A stretch of 64,000 bases of DNA from Shewanella abyssi (GCF_023284025.1 NZ_JAKIKR010000005.1:1-64000); one strand, 5' to 3'. Numbered from the stretch's first letter, positions 1 through 7,142 are shown. Program-made: numbers and translations. The notes: generated from the letters alone by a model not told the origin.

Positions 1-145
1 AGTGAACTACTGTTGCGCTGATCCCCTGCAATTTAATAAAGTCCAATTTTATGTACTTTATGGCTTCTAATTTCACTCTGCTAATAAAAGTCTAGAAATA
101 TGGACTTTATTAAATTGCAGGGGATCAGCGCAACAGTAGTTCACT
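1..145. repeat. Perfect 45-bp inverted repeat with 55-bp loop
   Basis: Bases 1-45 and 101-145 are exact reverse complements, with 46-100 between them. The left arm starts on the first base of the window, so the repeat may continue outside. The 55-bp loop is AT-rich and has no convincing gene. It could be a hairpin-forming end of a mobile element, or an inverted duplication left by one. No transposase is attached to it inside the window. Confidence 0.9.
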
Positions 146-182
146 CCCCACCAGCAAACAACTAGGACACAATTAGGAGTCA

Positions 183-414
183 AATAAAATATTAAAAGAC
201 CTACTAGTACGACGCACCATACTTTTACGTACGAAAGAGCGTAAGCGTGAGGCTGCAATCACAATGGTTGTAGACCTACAGGATCACCCATTCTAACGTG
301 TTCAAAGATACGGGAATCGACACAAGTGAGGGAATGCCTGAACTCGTTAAGAAGCGATACAGTGTGATACTGGCCGAGTTTCAGACTAGGCTATCGTTAC
401 GACCCAGACACTGA
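183..414 (+). pseudogene. Possible decayed small gene, frameshifted
   Basis: An AGGAG motif at 175-179 precedes a frame that has no ATG, GTG or TTG start. It reads about 35 codons of protein-like, Lys/Arg/Glu-rich sequence to a TAA at 294-296. Immediately afterwards another frame (from GTG 298 to TGA 412-414) reads about 38 codons including a stretch like MPELVKKRYSVILAEF. The two halves read like one small protein of about 75 residues split by a frameshift and lacking a normal start. I do not recognise the family, and it could be chance. Confidence 0.25.
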
Positions 415-541
415 TTTCTCTTCCATAAAAATAGGTTAACGATGTAGACAAGCACCCTTTCGGGGGCTAAAACCAACACGAATCACACTAAACTTTGCCT
501 ATACCTTGTACATTATCCAAGACCGATACAAGGATACAGTC

Positions 542-1501
542 ATGGCGAACAATACCAGCGAAAAGCTATCAAACATTGATATAATTACTCTCATTATATT
601 CACAAAAGTATACCAAGAACGGAGCATAACCAAAGCTGCTGTAGCCACGAAACTGCATGCATCCAAAGTAAGTCGACACATTACTTCACTGCGAACATAC
701 TTCAACGATGAACTGTTCTACAGGCGCAAAGCAGGACTAGTCCCGACCGACCTAGCCCACAGAATATATAAAGAAATCACCCCAGCCGTTAACACTATTA
801 CGAGTAGCCTATCCTCTGATAACAACGGGCTGTATAAAGCCAAACTGACAGTACACGTATGCCCGCGCTTGATGGGAGTCATCCCCACTGCAATCGTTAA
901 CAAGAGTGCGGAGCTGGGCATTGAGAGCGATTGGTTTATATTCCGCAGCAAGACAGCCAAATCGGAAGAGATGATGGAGAACGGGGAAGTCGACATCATG
1001 TTCTCGCTTGATGAAATATTCACAGATGGCATTGAGTCCGAACGAATTGGTGCAGAGAACTCACTTCACCTTGCAGCGGTTCCGTCACACCCCATATGGG
1101 ACGAAGAAGTCGTCACTCTGGAAACCATCGCTAGCTTTGGTTTTATGTACATGGCCTCTGATGGGTTTAACGAGCGCATAGATCCATTACAGTCATACTG
1201 CCGCAAGCACTCTATAGAGATAAAAGAAACATTAGAGGTAAACAACCTCGATGAATGGGCGGCGAATATCAGCACAGGCCGATACCTTGGGTTTGTGGGA
1301 ACTAAGAGCCTCATAAGTTATGTTTCAGGCCGCAGCAACATTAGGGTAGAGGCATTGCCAGAGGGAGCAATGGATGCATTACATAACTCGCTAATGCAGC
1401 CAGCGTACTACCTAAACTATATGGCTTCCGAATGGGATGAGAGCTACAACAAAGCAATAAAGGCACTAAGGATTATCTACGCCGAAGTCACTGCCGACTA
1501 G
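542..1501 (+). CDS. LysR-family transcriptional regulator
   Basis: A 319-residue LysR-type regulator. Residues about 10-68 form the winged helix-turn-helix (ITKAAVATKLHASKVSRHI, then a conserved Arg-Arg-Lys turn and the L.PT..A motif of LysR proteins). The remainder is the effector-binding domain, which is diverged. I place the start at ATG 542, which has AAGGA seven bases upstream; an in-frame ATG at 506 has no comparable ribosome site. It is convergent with the decaheme cytochrome gene, so the two do not share a promoter. Its target and ligand cannot be told from the sequence. Confidence 0.85.
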   Translation: MANNTSEKLSNIDIITLIIFTKVYQERSITKAAVATKLHASKVSRHITSLRTYFNDELFYRRKAGLVPTDLAHRIYKEITPAVNTITSSLSSDNNGLYKAKLTVHVCPRLMGVIPTAIVNKSAELGIESDWFIFRSKTAKSEEMMENGEVDIMFSLDEIFTDGIESERIGAENSLHLAAVPSHPIWDEEVVTLETIASFGFMYMASDGFNERIDPLQSYCRKHSIEIKETLEVNNLDEWAANISTGRYLGFVGTKSLISYVSGRSNIRVEALPEGAMDALHNSLMQPAYYLNYMASEWDESYNKAIKALRIIYAEVTAD

Positions 1502-1505
1502 GCAA

Positions 1506-1534
1506 GAAAAAGCCCCTGTGATGATTCAGGGGCT
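1506..1534 (-). terminator. Rho-independent terminator of the cytochrome gene
   Basis: An 8-bp GC-rich perfect stem (AGCCCCTG/CAGGGGCT, 1511-1534) with an 8-base loop. On the minus strand it is followed by a run of five T, which fits termination of the cytochrome transcript. On the plus strand the T run is poor, so it may only partly stop the LysR transcript. Confidence 0.8.
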
Positions 1535-1583
1535 AAAAGTTTGCACGGGGGTACTGTCAGGGACGAACCCGCACACTTTTTCT

Positions 1584-3956
1584 TTAGAACTTGTGGAACT
1601 TATCTACACCGAAAGATTTACCTTTGGCATGACACACACCACAGCTTTCAACTGACATGTCTTTCGTGCCACTAATAGACTCTGGCAACAAGTTACCCTC
1701 GCTATCGAACTCGGCCACATACGCGCCGTTGGTCTTGAAGTGTGCAATAGCCGCCTTGTCAGAGTGAGCGTGACAACTACGACATGCTTCAGCGACAGGC
1801 GAGATATAGCCTACTGCTGGCACATCATCTTCTAGCTTCTGGCCTACCAAGTGAGGAGCAATCCAGGTGTCGGTAACTTGAGTGGCAATCTTACCTGAGA
1901 ACAGGCCGCCATCAGCACCGAACAATGGAGCCTCTTCTTTGTGACACACTGAGCAGTCTGTCTTAGAAGCTGAATAGCCCTTTAACTCGTCCTCAGATGT
2001 TAAGTAAACACCGCTAGGATCTTGCGAATCCCAGTGACCGCTGTGATAACGGTGAGTCACTGTTGATAAGTCACGACTGTACACTTCGTATTTAGTTGTC
2101 TCAGGCGTATCTTCTCCTGGTGCAAACTTAGTGACTCGGCCATGGTAAGTGCCGGTGTTGGTCTCATTGTGACAAGCTGAACAACTGCCGAAGTCATCAA
2201 CGCCATGTACATGTGCCAACTTAGGAATGGTTAAGCTGCCGTGACAAGCATTACATTTAGCTTCAGAAACGTTCATACGACTTTCATCAGCGAAGCGGGG
2301 AAGGATTGGGTTGTCGCCGTTGTCAGTGGCCATGTTCCAATACTTAGGAGTCATTTTAGCCGCTACTGCGTAATCAAGGCCTGAATGCCCTGCATCCTTA
2401 CACTCTGCTAATACCGCATTGCCTACAGTGTCTTTAGCAACACATACCGCAATGTCAGAACTAACCCACACAGTCTTGTTGCCAAGGTCTGCGAACTCAG
2501 CTTTAAAGTCTTCCATAACCATGTCTTCAGTGATGGTCATAGTGAAAGATGAGTCTGTAGCATCGAACTCTTGATCAAAGACGCGAACGTTATGATGAAA
2601 CTCAGGGATGATACGATGAATAACACCTTTACCAATCACTACGCCGATAGGCATATGGTGTTCTTCGGGGATAGATTTCAGAACTTCAGCAAGAGTCTCA
2701 GTCGTTAGAGGTTCACCGTCAAGATTAACAACAACCTTAACCGCTAGCTCTACGCCGTCAAACTTAACGCTTGTTACGTCCAGAGATACAAGGTCTGTAC
2801 CTTCATCACGCAATCCAACAGAGTGAGCACCTTCAGCGCCTAAGCTTCCACTGGTGTGACAACCTAAGCAAGCGTCATCACCACTTGGCACTATGCCTGC
2901 GTGGTTCTCCCCGGTAGCAAGGTTAACTGTAAGGTGGCAGCTAACACACGCTCCCTCATTTACGATCTCTTTCCACACATCGTTATCATGACAAGATGTA
3001 CAGTCGTTTAGCTCATTAGGGAACCCAATAGCGCCAAACAATTCGTGAGCGTCACCCGTAAGCGGTGCGCCTAGGTATTGCTCTGCTTTGTGGCCAGCGT
3101 GTAATCTGTGGATCATCTGGTCGAAGTTGAGATTCCAGCCGTTCTCTGGATTGACTTCTTCGCCAGCTATAGACGGGTTGTGACAGGATACACAGGCTTC
3201 AACGGTTTGATAGTTGTGGTGCGCACTAAGCTCATCGATTTGAGCGTTACCCTCAGCATACCCATCAGCCGACCCATGACACTTGATGCAAGACTCTGTA
3301 CTGATAAGAGCCTTAGTAGGAGTAGCCGCTTCACCCGTTGCAGGGATAAATTCTACTGACTTGGAGATCATCTTGTCAGCGATGTCTGCACCCGCTGCGG
3401 TTTTCATGTTGTAAGAGCGAACGATTACGCGGTTAACCGCGTTGACGTCGGCGCCCTCTACGATAATCGGAGCCACACCCTCATGCTCCCAAGTTCCGAC
3501 GTATACGCCAGTCTCAGTTTCAACAAGAGTACAAGCCTGCTCTTCTTCACCACCACGGTTAATCACCATACCTGTGTCTGTACAGTACAGATAACCACCA
3601 GCATCGTTCAGCCAAGCGTGGTTCATCCATTCGCCGTTCGCATCTTCCGACGACGCAAGCAGTGATATTTTATCTAGCCCTGAGATAGCTAGGCCATCTT
3701 TGTTAACGGCTTTGAACTTTATTGCGAATGCACTGCCGGAAGTAATAGAGATATCTTGGGGAAGAAGTTCTATAAGTAGGTCAGAAGCCTGCTCAATTGT
3801 GGTTGTATAGTCGATAGGGGAAGTACCATCTTGCCCGTTCTGGCCGTTCTCGCCATCAGTGCCATTAGTGCCATCTTTGCCATCGCTACCACTACAGCCA
3901 GCTAGCACGAATGCCACAGCTCCAGCGACAAGACAGCGTTTAAAATTGTTCATCAT
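1584..3956 (-). CDS. OmcA/MtrC-family decaheme c-type cytochrome lipoprotein
   Basis: A 790-residue outer-membrane multiheme cytochrome for extracellular electron transfer. It has a lipoprotein signal (lipobox LAGC, Cys21), then a glycine-rich collagen-like stretch of GxDG-type repeats at about 22-45, which is also seen at the start of OmcA and MtrC. There are exactly ten CxxCH heme motifs in two groups of five, at about residues 223-367 and 569-780, separated by a heme-free beta domain. This is the four-domain plan of the MtrC/OmcA/MtrF family. The start is ATG 3956 with GGAG about 12 bases upstream. No mtrA-like periplasmic cytochrome or mtrB-like porin is nearby, so it must rely on a porin complex encoded elsewhere or act as a terminal reductase with its own substrate. 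The terminal acceptor is unknown. Confidence 0.92.
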   Translation of the reverse strand: MMNNFKRCLVAGAVAFVLAGCSGSDGKDGTNGTDGENGQNGQDGTSPIDYTTTIEQASDLLIELLPQDISITSGSAFAIKFKAVNKDGLAISGLDKISLLASSEDANGEWMNHAWLNDAGGYLYCTDTGMVINRGGEEEQACTLVETETGVYVGTWEHEGVAPIIVEGADVNAVNRVIVRSYNMKTAAGADIADKMISKSVEFIPATGEAATPTKALISTESCIKCHGSADGYAEGNAQIDELSAHHNYQTVEACVSCHNPSIAGEEVNPENGWNLNFDQMIHRLHAGHKAEQYLGAPLTGDAHELFGAIGFPNELNDCTSCHDNDVWKEIVNEGACVSCHLTVNLATGENHAGIVPSGDDACLGCHTSGSLGAEGAHSVGLRDEGTDLVSLDVTSVKFDGVELAVKVVVNLDGEPLTTETLAEVLKSIPEEHHMPIGVVIGKGVIHRIIPEFHHNVRVFDQEFDATDSSFTMTITEDMVMEDFKAEFADLGNKTVWVSSDIAVCVAKDTVGNAVLAECKDAGHSGLDYAVAAKMTPKYWNMATDNGDNPILPRFADESRMNVSEAKCNACHGSLTIPKLAHVHGVDDFGSCSACHNETNTGTYHGRVTKFAPGEDTPETTKYEVYSRDLSTVTHRYHSGHWDSQDPSGVYLTSEDELKGYSASKTDCSVCHKEEAPLFGADGGLFSGKIATQVTDTWIAPHLVGQKLEDDVPAVGYISPVAEACRSCHAHSDKAAIAHFKTNGAYVAEFDSEGNLLPESISGTKDMSVESCGVCHAKGKSFGVDKFHKF

Positions 3957-4104
3957 TTTTATAGCTCCGAGTTTGTTTTTGTAAGTACTCGCCGCCAGTT
4001 ATAAAAGTTTTTTTCGGTATCAACAAATTTAAAAGCTGGGTTCTTGAAGCCCACATCACTCCTCGAAATATAGAAACGCCGTTCCTATAAAATGCATTTT
4101 GTGA

Positions 4105-4272
4105 CTAGAACGAGATCTCGAAACCAAGCTGCTCGATCCGCTGCTTTAGCCATAGGAAATCTTGCTTCTAATTCTTCGTGCTATACACCAGCGATATGCT
4201 TTGTTCGCCAACTAGGCCATACATATTACGGGCTTCAACAGCGGAGATCCTAACCCCATGCACGCCTTTAGT
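4105..4272 (-). pseudogene. Unidentified gene remnant with internal stop
   Basis: On the minus strand the frame from 4272 to a TAG at 4105-4107 reads as protein-like sequence (for example VRISAVEARNMYGLVGEQSI), broken by one in-frame TAG at 4168-4170. It then continues with an amphipathic stretch ending KQRIEQLGFEISF. There is no start codon context at its upper end. It resembles the C-terminal part of a decayed gene. I do not recognise the family. Confidence 0.3.
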
Positions 4273-4278
4273 TTAAAT

Positions 4279-4660
4279 AAATCAGGCCACCCACAATAAA
4301 TCAACAACATAACGGTGCTAAGGCTAACTCTATACTCTTCAAATAGAAAACTTAGCCATTACTGAAGCAATGCCACCTTCAATCTACTTATAAATGTTAA
4401 ACAGGGGGAATTCTAGCGTGAAACAGAATTTCTGGCTGGGGGTGTTAACTCAAGATTTTGAAGGGCTGCAGGATTCAATTAATTAGTGCAACCAACAGTA
4501 AGCTAGCTAAATCAAGCTATCTGCCATCTTCTAAATACCGACGACACTTAGCAAAATGACAGCGACATTTTTGTAGATGTTCGCAGTAATTTGTAAGCTC
4601 TTGAGTGGCGCCAACTGGCCAATGAAATATCGAACCAAACTCAGAGATGAGTTTTATCCA
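4279..4660 (-). pseudogene. IS200/RAYT-type (Y1) transposase, C-terminal remnant
   Basis: The minus-strand frame 4660-4517 encodes 47 residues beginning WIKLISEFGSIFHWPVGA and ending CRRYLEDGR. This matches, from memory, the C-terminal end of the Y1 (TnpA_REP-like) transposases common in Shewanella, where the tail reads like W.KL..EF.GIFHGAVGA. Upstream, another frame continues with RLSI (compare RLGIS), so a frameshift lies near 4660. Downstream it ends in an 18-bp sequence (4279-4296) that recurs with one mismatch at 5188-5205, probably the element's 3' end. The catalytic part is absent. Confidence 0.6.
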
Positions 4661-4738
4661 CTAGCTATAGATAATCTGGTAACGTAAAGTTAACCCCTTT
4701 GGGCTGGCTAAACCGTTCACCTTCAATCTATCGCGACC

Positions 4739-4882
4739 TCACAACATTGATCCAAGAGTCACACCGATTGCAAAACCAATAAAAAGACCAGAAATAAATA
4801 GTTTCTTGTTCTTTAACTCCCCATTCCAGCTATTCTTCGAACTATCAGCGCTCCAACTGTTTTCTTTCTTTATTTTATTCAT
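4739..4882 (-). CDS. Small single-pass membrane protein (47 aa)
   Basis: ATG 4882 is preceded by a strong GGAGGGG ribosome site about 5 bases upstream and opens a 47-codon frame ending in TGA at 4739-4741. The first 27 residues are polar and lysine-rich (MNKIKKENSWSADSS start). Residues about 28-47 form one hydrophobic, glycine-rich membrane segment (FISGLFIGFAIGVTLG). It has no recognised family. It is the last intact frame of the minus-strand accessory block that carries the peptide exporter. Its size and topology would suit a bacteriocin immunity protein, but that is inference from context only. Confidence 0.6.
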   Translation of the reverse strand: MNKIKKENSWSADSSKNSWNGELKNKKLFISGLFIGFAIGVTLGSML

Positions 4883-4904
4883 AACCCCTCCAAACTCAGC
4901 AATA

Positions 4905-4966
4905 ACTAAAGTTTAGTCAGAAGATGCAATGCTCGCAATTAGCTGTGGATGGCTCTATTTAACTAG
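4905..4966. repeat. Copy A of a ~62-bp dispersed repeat
   Basis: This matches 5322-5386 with only a few differences. Both copies begin with the palindrome CTAAAGTTTAG and contain GCAATTAGCTGTGGAT. This copy lies just after the stop of the 48-residue frame and before the 47-residue gene, reading on the minus strand. Confidence 0.85.
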
Positions 4967-4980
4967 CTATTACATACAAC

Positions 4981-5127
4981 CTACTTTTTTATAAAAAAGT
5001 AATAAACCCCGACGCCCCCTCCAACCACAATGGTAAGGTAAACATCAATCATGTATGGCGCATTAAAGTAAACTAGCCCTGTACCAAATAAAACAACAAA
5101 TGCTGATAGCAAGAATTTGTAAATCAC
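4981..5127 (-). CDS. Small two-pass membrane protein (48 aa)
   Basis: I start this at GTG 5127, which has a very strong AAGGGGGAG site at 5132-5140. The frame also extends upstream to an ATG at 5175, without a ribosome site. The product has about 48 residues with two hydrophobic segments (FLLSAFVVLFGTGLVYF and IVVGGGVGVYYFF) and a Lys-Lys C-terminus. There is no recognised family. It lies between the two transposase remnants, on the same strand as the rhomboid and exporter genes. A small hydrophobic immunity or accessory protein is possible but unproven. Confidence 0.55.
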   Translation of the reverse strand: MIYKFLLSAFVVLFGTGLVYFNAPYMIDVYLTIVVGGGVGVYYFFIKK

Positions 5128-5187
5128 CGTCTCCCCCTTATGTAATAATAAAACAGCACGCCTACTCCCCCCCAATACCTATAAGAT

Positions 5188-5299
5188 AAATCAGGACACC
5201 CACAACTCCGGTCAACCAGGCTTTACGCACACATCTTGAGACTGTGTGGTACTACGGCGTATCTTCAATGCTAATTTGAGTGTTTCTGGGACGCGGCAT
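5188..5299 (-). pseudogene. IS200/RAYT-type (Y1) transposase, N-terminal remnant
   Basis: ATG 5299, with GAGG just upstream, opens MPRPRNTQISIEDTP, then a TAG stop, then YHTVSRCVRKA. This is the N-terminal signature of Y1 transposases of the REP-associated type (normally TPYYHCVSRCVRRAFLC). After 27 codons the similarity stops and the sequence runs directly into the 18-bp motif at 5188-5205, which is shared with 4279-4296. The middle of the gene is therefore deleted here, in addition to the nonsense mutation. Confidence 0.65.
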
Positions 5300-5321
5300 A
5301 ACACCTCATACTTAGGTAAAA

Positions 5322-5386
5322 CCTAAAGTTTAGTAAGAGGGATGCAATGTTCGCAATTAGCTGTGGATAGCTCTATTTTACCACTA
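5322..5386. repeat. Copy B of a ~62-bp dispersed repeat
   Basis: This is the second copy of the 4905-4966 repeat, starting six bases after the rhomboid stop codon (minus strand). It carries the same CTAAAGTTTAG palindrome and the same AGCT...AGCT core. Confidence 0.85.
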
Positions 5387-5391
5387 GACGC

Positions 5392-6495
5392 TCACTTTAC
5401 TGTGCTAATAACGCCACTATTATTGGTAGTCGTGTTATTTTGTTGAAATCTAAGATTGTCCCTGTTTTTGAATATGACAGCTAAAAAAGCTCCTGTAAAA
5501 AAACCTGATAAGTGAGCAAAACTACTTACAATGGGTAACAAAATAATCGACAATAGTATGTTGAGCATCGTAAAGTTTATGCCAGTGTATATCCAGACTG
5601 AAGGGATGTTTCTATTTTGAAGAAACAAAGCCACCGTAAAGTACCCCATTAATGAGTAGACACCTCCTGAAGCCCCTACATAACCATCTGCACCACTTAA
5701 AATAATGCTATTTGATAAGTAAGCCATTACGGCTCCTACAATTGCACCAATAATAAATATACTGACTCCATTGTTTGAAGATAAAACCCGAAAGCAAGGT
5801 GCAAACATCATAAGGAGCGCTGTATTCGTCATCCAATGCGCAACACTTGAATGAAACATAGAGGCTGATAGAAGTCTCCAATATTGCCCTTGATCAATTA
5901 AATCGTACACCCCACCAAAATGCACAATTACCTCTTGGAAACTATCATAATAAAGTGTTGCCAAATATTGCAACGCACCGAAAAAAAGCATTACTAAACA
6001 ATAAAAGTATGCTCCTTTTTTTTCTAGATATACTCTTTGAATAAATTCATATTTATCGCGAAGTAAAGACAAATTTCGCATCGACGCTATATATTCAATC
6101 ACATAGTATATAGTTACAACACTGCTGGCTATCGTCATGTCTATCAACCTATTACTAGGAAAATAAAAATATAAAACACTATGTATGCAAGTTGACAGAG
6201 AAAGATAAGCTATTAGAAAAACACTCTTGGATTTATTGGATTTAAATGCTAGACCTTTGTATTCTGAACTTTCTATTACGGGAATAAAAATATTGCTATT
6301 GTGTTCAGTTACTTCCAAACTCTGATGAACGTGCCACTTTAGTATTTTGGATCTAACAACCTCCTCTCCTTCAAACTCTTTATTATTATATTTACATTTA
6401 GTTATATTGTTATTTTTCATGATTTTCACACACCAGACAATTAAATATAAATCGCACACTATCAAGGCAATTGTAAATGCCAATACAAAATGCAC
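5392..6495 (-). CDS. Rhomboid-family intramembrane serine protease
   Basis: A 367-residue polytopic membrane protein. The C-terminal half carries the rhomboid core: GQYWRLL before the first core helix, HxxxxHxxxN (His215, His220, Asn224), GASGG with the nucleophile Ser276, and AHLSG with the partner His328. All catalytic features are intact. About 190 extra N-terminal residues contain further membrane segments around 1-25 and 90-140, so it is longer than GlpG-type proteases and is not the short rhombosortase. Start is GTG 6495 with AGGAA upstream. It follows the peptide exporter and peptide genes on the same strand, 36 bases after the leader remnant at 6532. By position it may process, or give protection against, the exported peptide, but nothing in the sequence shows that. 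It is visibly AT-rich compared with the surrounding chromosome. Confidence 0.85.
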   Translation of the reverse strand: MHFVLAFTIALIVCDLYLIVWCVKIMKNNNITKCKYNNKEFEGEEVVRSKILKWHVHQSLEVTEHNSNIFIPVIESSEYKGLAFKSNKSKSVFLIAYLSLSTCIHSVLYFYFPSNRLIDMTIASSVVTIYYVIEYIASMRNLSLLRDKYEFIQRVYLEKKGAYFYCLVMLFFGALQYLATLYYDSFQEVIVHFGGVYDLIDQGQYWRLLSASMFHSSVAHWMTNTALLMMFAPCFRVLSSNNGVSIFIIGAIVGAVMAYLSNSIILSGADGYVGASGGVYSLMGYFTVALFLQNRNIPSVWIYTGINFTMLNILLSIILLPIVSSFAHLSGFFTGAFLAVIFKNRDNLRFQQNNTTTNNSGVISTVK

Positions 6496-6531
6496 ATGGG
6501 TTCCTATAACGTAATTTACTCAATGAGAAAT

Positions 6532-6606
6532 TTAGGTAATCCTTGTAACTGTTAGACATTTTACAACATCATCCTGCTCTGACATTTTCATTGTTAGTTT
6601 TTGCAT
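6532..6606 (-). pseudogene. Second peptide-leader remnant (24 codons)
   Basis: ATG 6606 follows a purine-rich AAAGAAAGAAA stretch and encodes MQKLTMKMSEQDDVV plus nine more residues before TAA. The opening MQ-K/E-LT matches the leader of the peptide gene at 6940, and the 5' flank is a diverged duplicate of that gene's 5' flank. There is no Gly-Gly site and no hydrophobic mature part, so I read it as a truncated paralogue. A functional 24-residue peptide cannot be excluded. Confidence 0.4.
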
Positions 6607-6740
6607 GGTTTCTTTCTTTAAACTGATTATCATTATGCCTACCGAATTAACTTGAGTATATAAATCAGCCCTAAAATCGAGCGTTTTTAACGGGTATGCT
6701 AAATCAGCCACACCCTTCCATTAAACTGATGAAGTATTTT
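6607..6740 (-). repeat. Duplicated 5' block, copy A
   Basis: The upstream region of the 6606 leader is a diverged copy of 6941-7086. Both share TTCATCAGTT at the distal end, an AAGGG...TTTAGC...CCCG middle, TAGGCA...GTTTAAA close to the gene, and then the ATGCAA start. This suggests that a whole cassette (promoter or leader plus peptide gene) was duplicated. Confidence 0.6.
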
Positions 6741-6774
6741 ATTTTGTCAATAAAAACTCATCGAAAAAATCTTT

Positions 6775-6940
6775 TTACTCTTGAGACAAATAATACATTC
6801 CCATAGCAATTGGAAATCCAAACCCAAATGTAACAGGGCCTCCCATTGCTCCAATGGCTAATATTAGAGTCGCCCCCTCATTCCAAGAAAGACCCCCGCC
6901 ATTAACTTTACTCAATTTCATTCTTTGTTAGTTCTTGCAT
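6775..6940 (-). pseudogene. Double-glycine microcin-like precursor, leader frameshifted
   Basis: ATG 6940, with AAGGA ahead of it, encodes MQELTKNEIE and then hits TAA. Skipping the single T at 6910 gives MQELTKNEIEKVNGG, a textbook double-glycine leader (Leu at -12, Glu -8, Ile -7, Val -4, Gly-Gly). It runs into a 39-residue glycine-rich hydrophobic mature peptide (starts GLSWNEGATL, ends YYLSQE, stop at 6775-6777). The mature part is also open from an internal ATG at 6921, but that would leave only a ten-residue leader lacking the -12 and -7 residues. It lies directly downstream of a C39-peptidase exporter, the enzyme class that cuts such leaders. So this is either a recent pseudogene, a sequencing error, or a frameshifted gene. 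Confidence 0.65.
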
Positions 6941-7086
6941 AATATCTTCCTTAATTTAAACTGTTTAACGTTATGTTTGCCTAAGTGTTTAGTGACTCAA
7001 TATGAGTACCCAAACCTTAAGCTGCTGAGCAAGGGCGCGGTTTCCCGCTAAAGTTGCCGTGCCCTTGCTTTTAACTGATGAAATAC
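6941..7086 (-). repeat. Duplicated 5' block, copy B
   Basis: This is the 5' flank of the peptide gene at 6940 and the better preserved counterpart of 6607-6740. It contains a long hairpin at 7028-7069. Confidence 0.6.
7028..7069. promoter_or_regulatory. Long GC-rich hairpin between exporter and peptide gene
   Basis: AGCAAGGGCGCGG (7028-7040) pairs with CCGTGCCCTTGCT (7057-7069) with one G-T wobble across a 16-base loop. On the minus strand no T run follows, so it is not a standard terminator for the exporter gene. It may protect the 3' end of the exporter mRNA or partly attenuate read-through into the peptide gene. Confidence 0.5.
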
Positions 7087-7142
7087 TTCGTTATTTTTGA
7101 ACTACTTACTTCACCTATTAAAATTCTTTTTCCTTCGTGGCG

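Noticed and set aside
73..258. 61-codon minus-strand frame across the inverted repeat
   Set aside because: It runs through the repeat arm, has no ribosome site and cysteine/valine-rich nonsense-like composition; more likely chance.
5128..5175. Upstream extension of the 48-residue membrane protein to ATG 5175
   Set aside because: The strong AAGGGGGAG site lies inside it and positions the GTG at 5127.
4105..7086. Accessory region considered as an integron cassette array
   Set aside because: Small genes separated by repeats look similar, but I found no paired attC core sites (RYYYAAC/GTTRRRY) around the repeats and no integrase.
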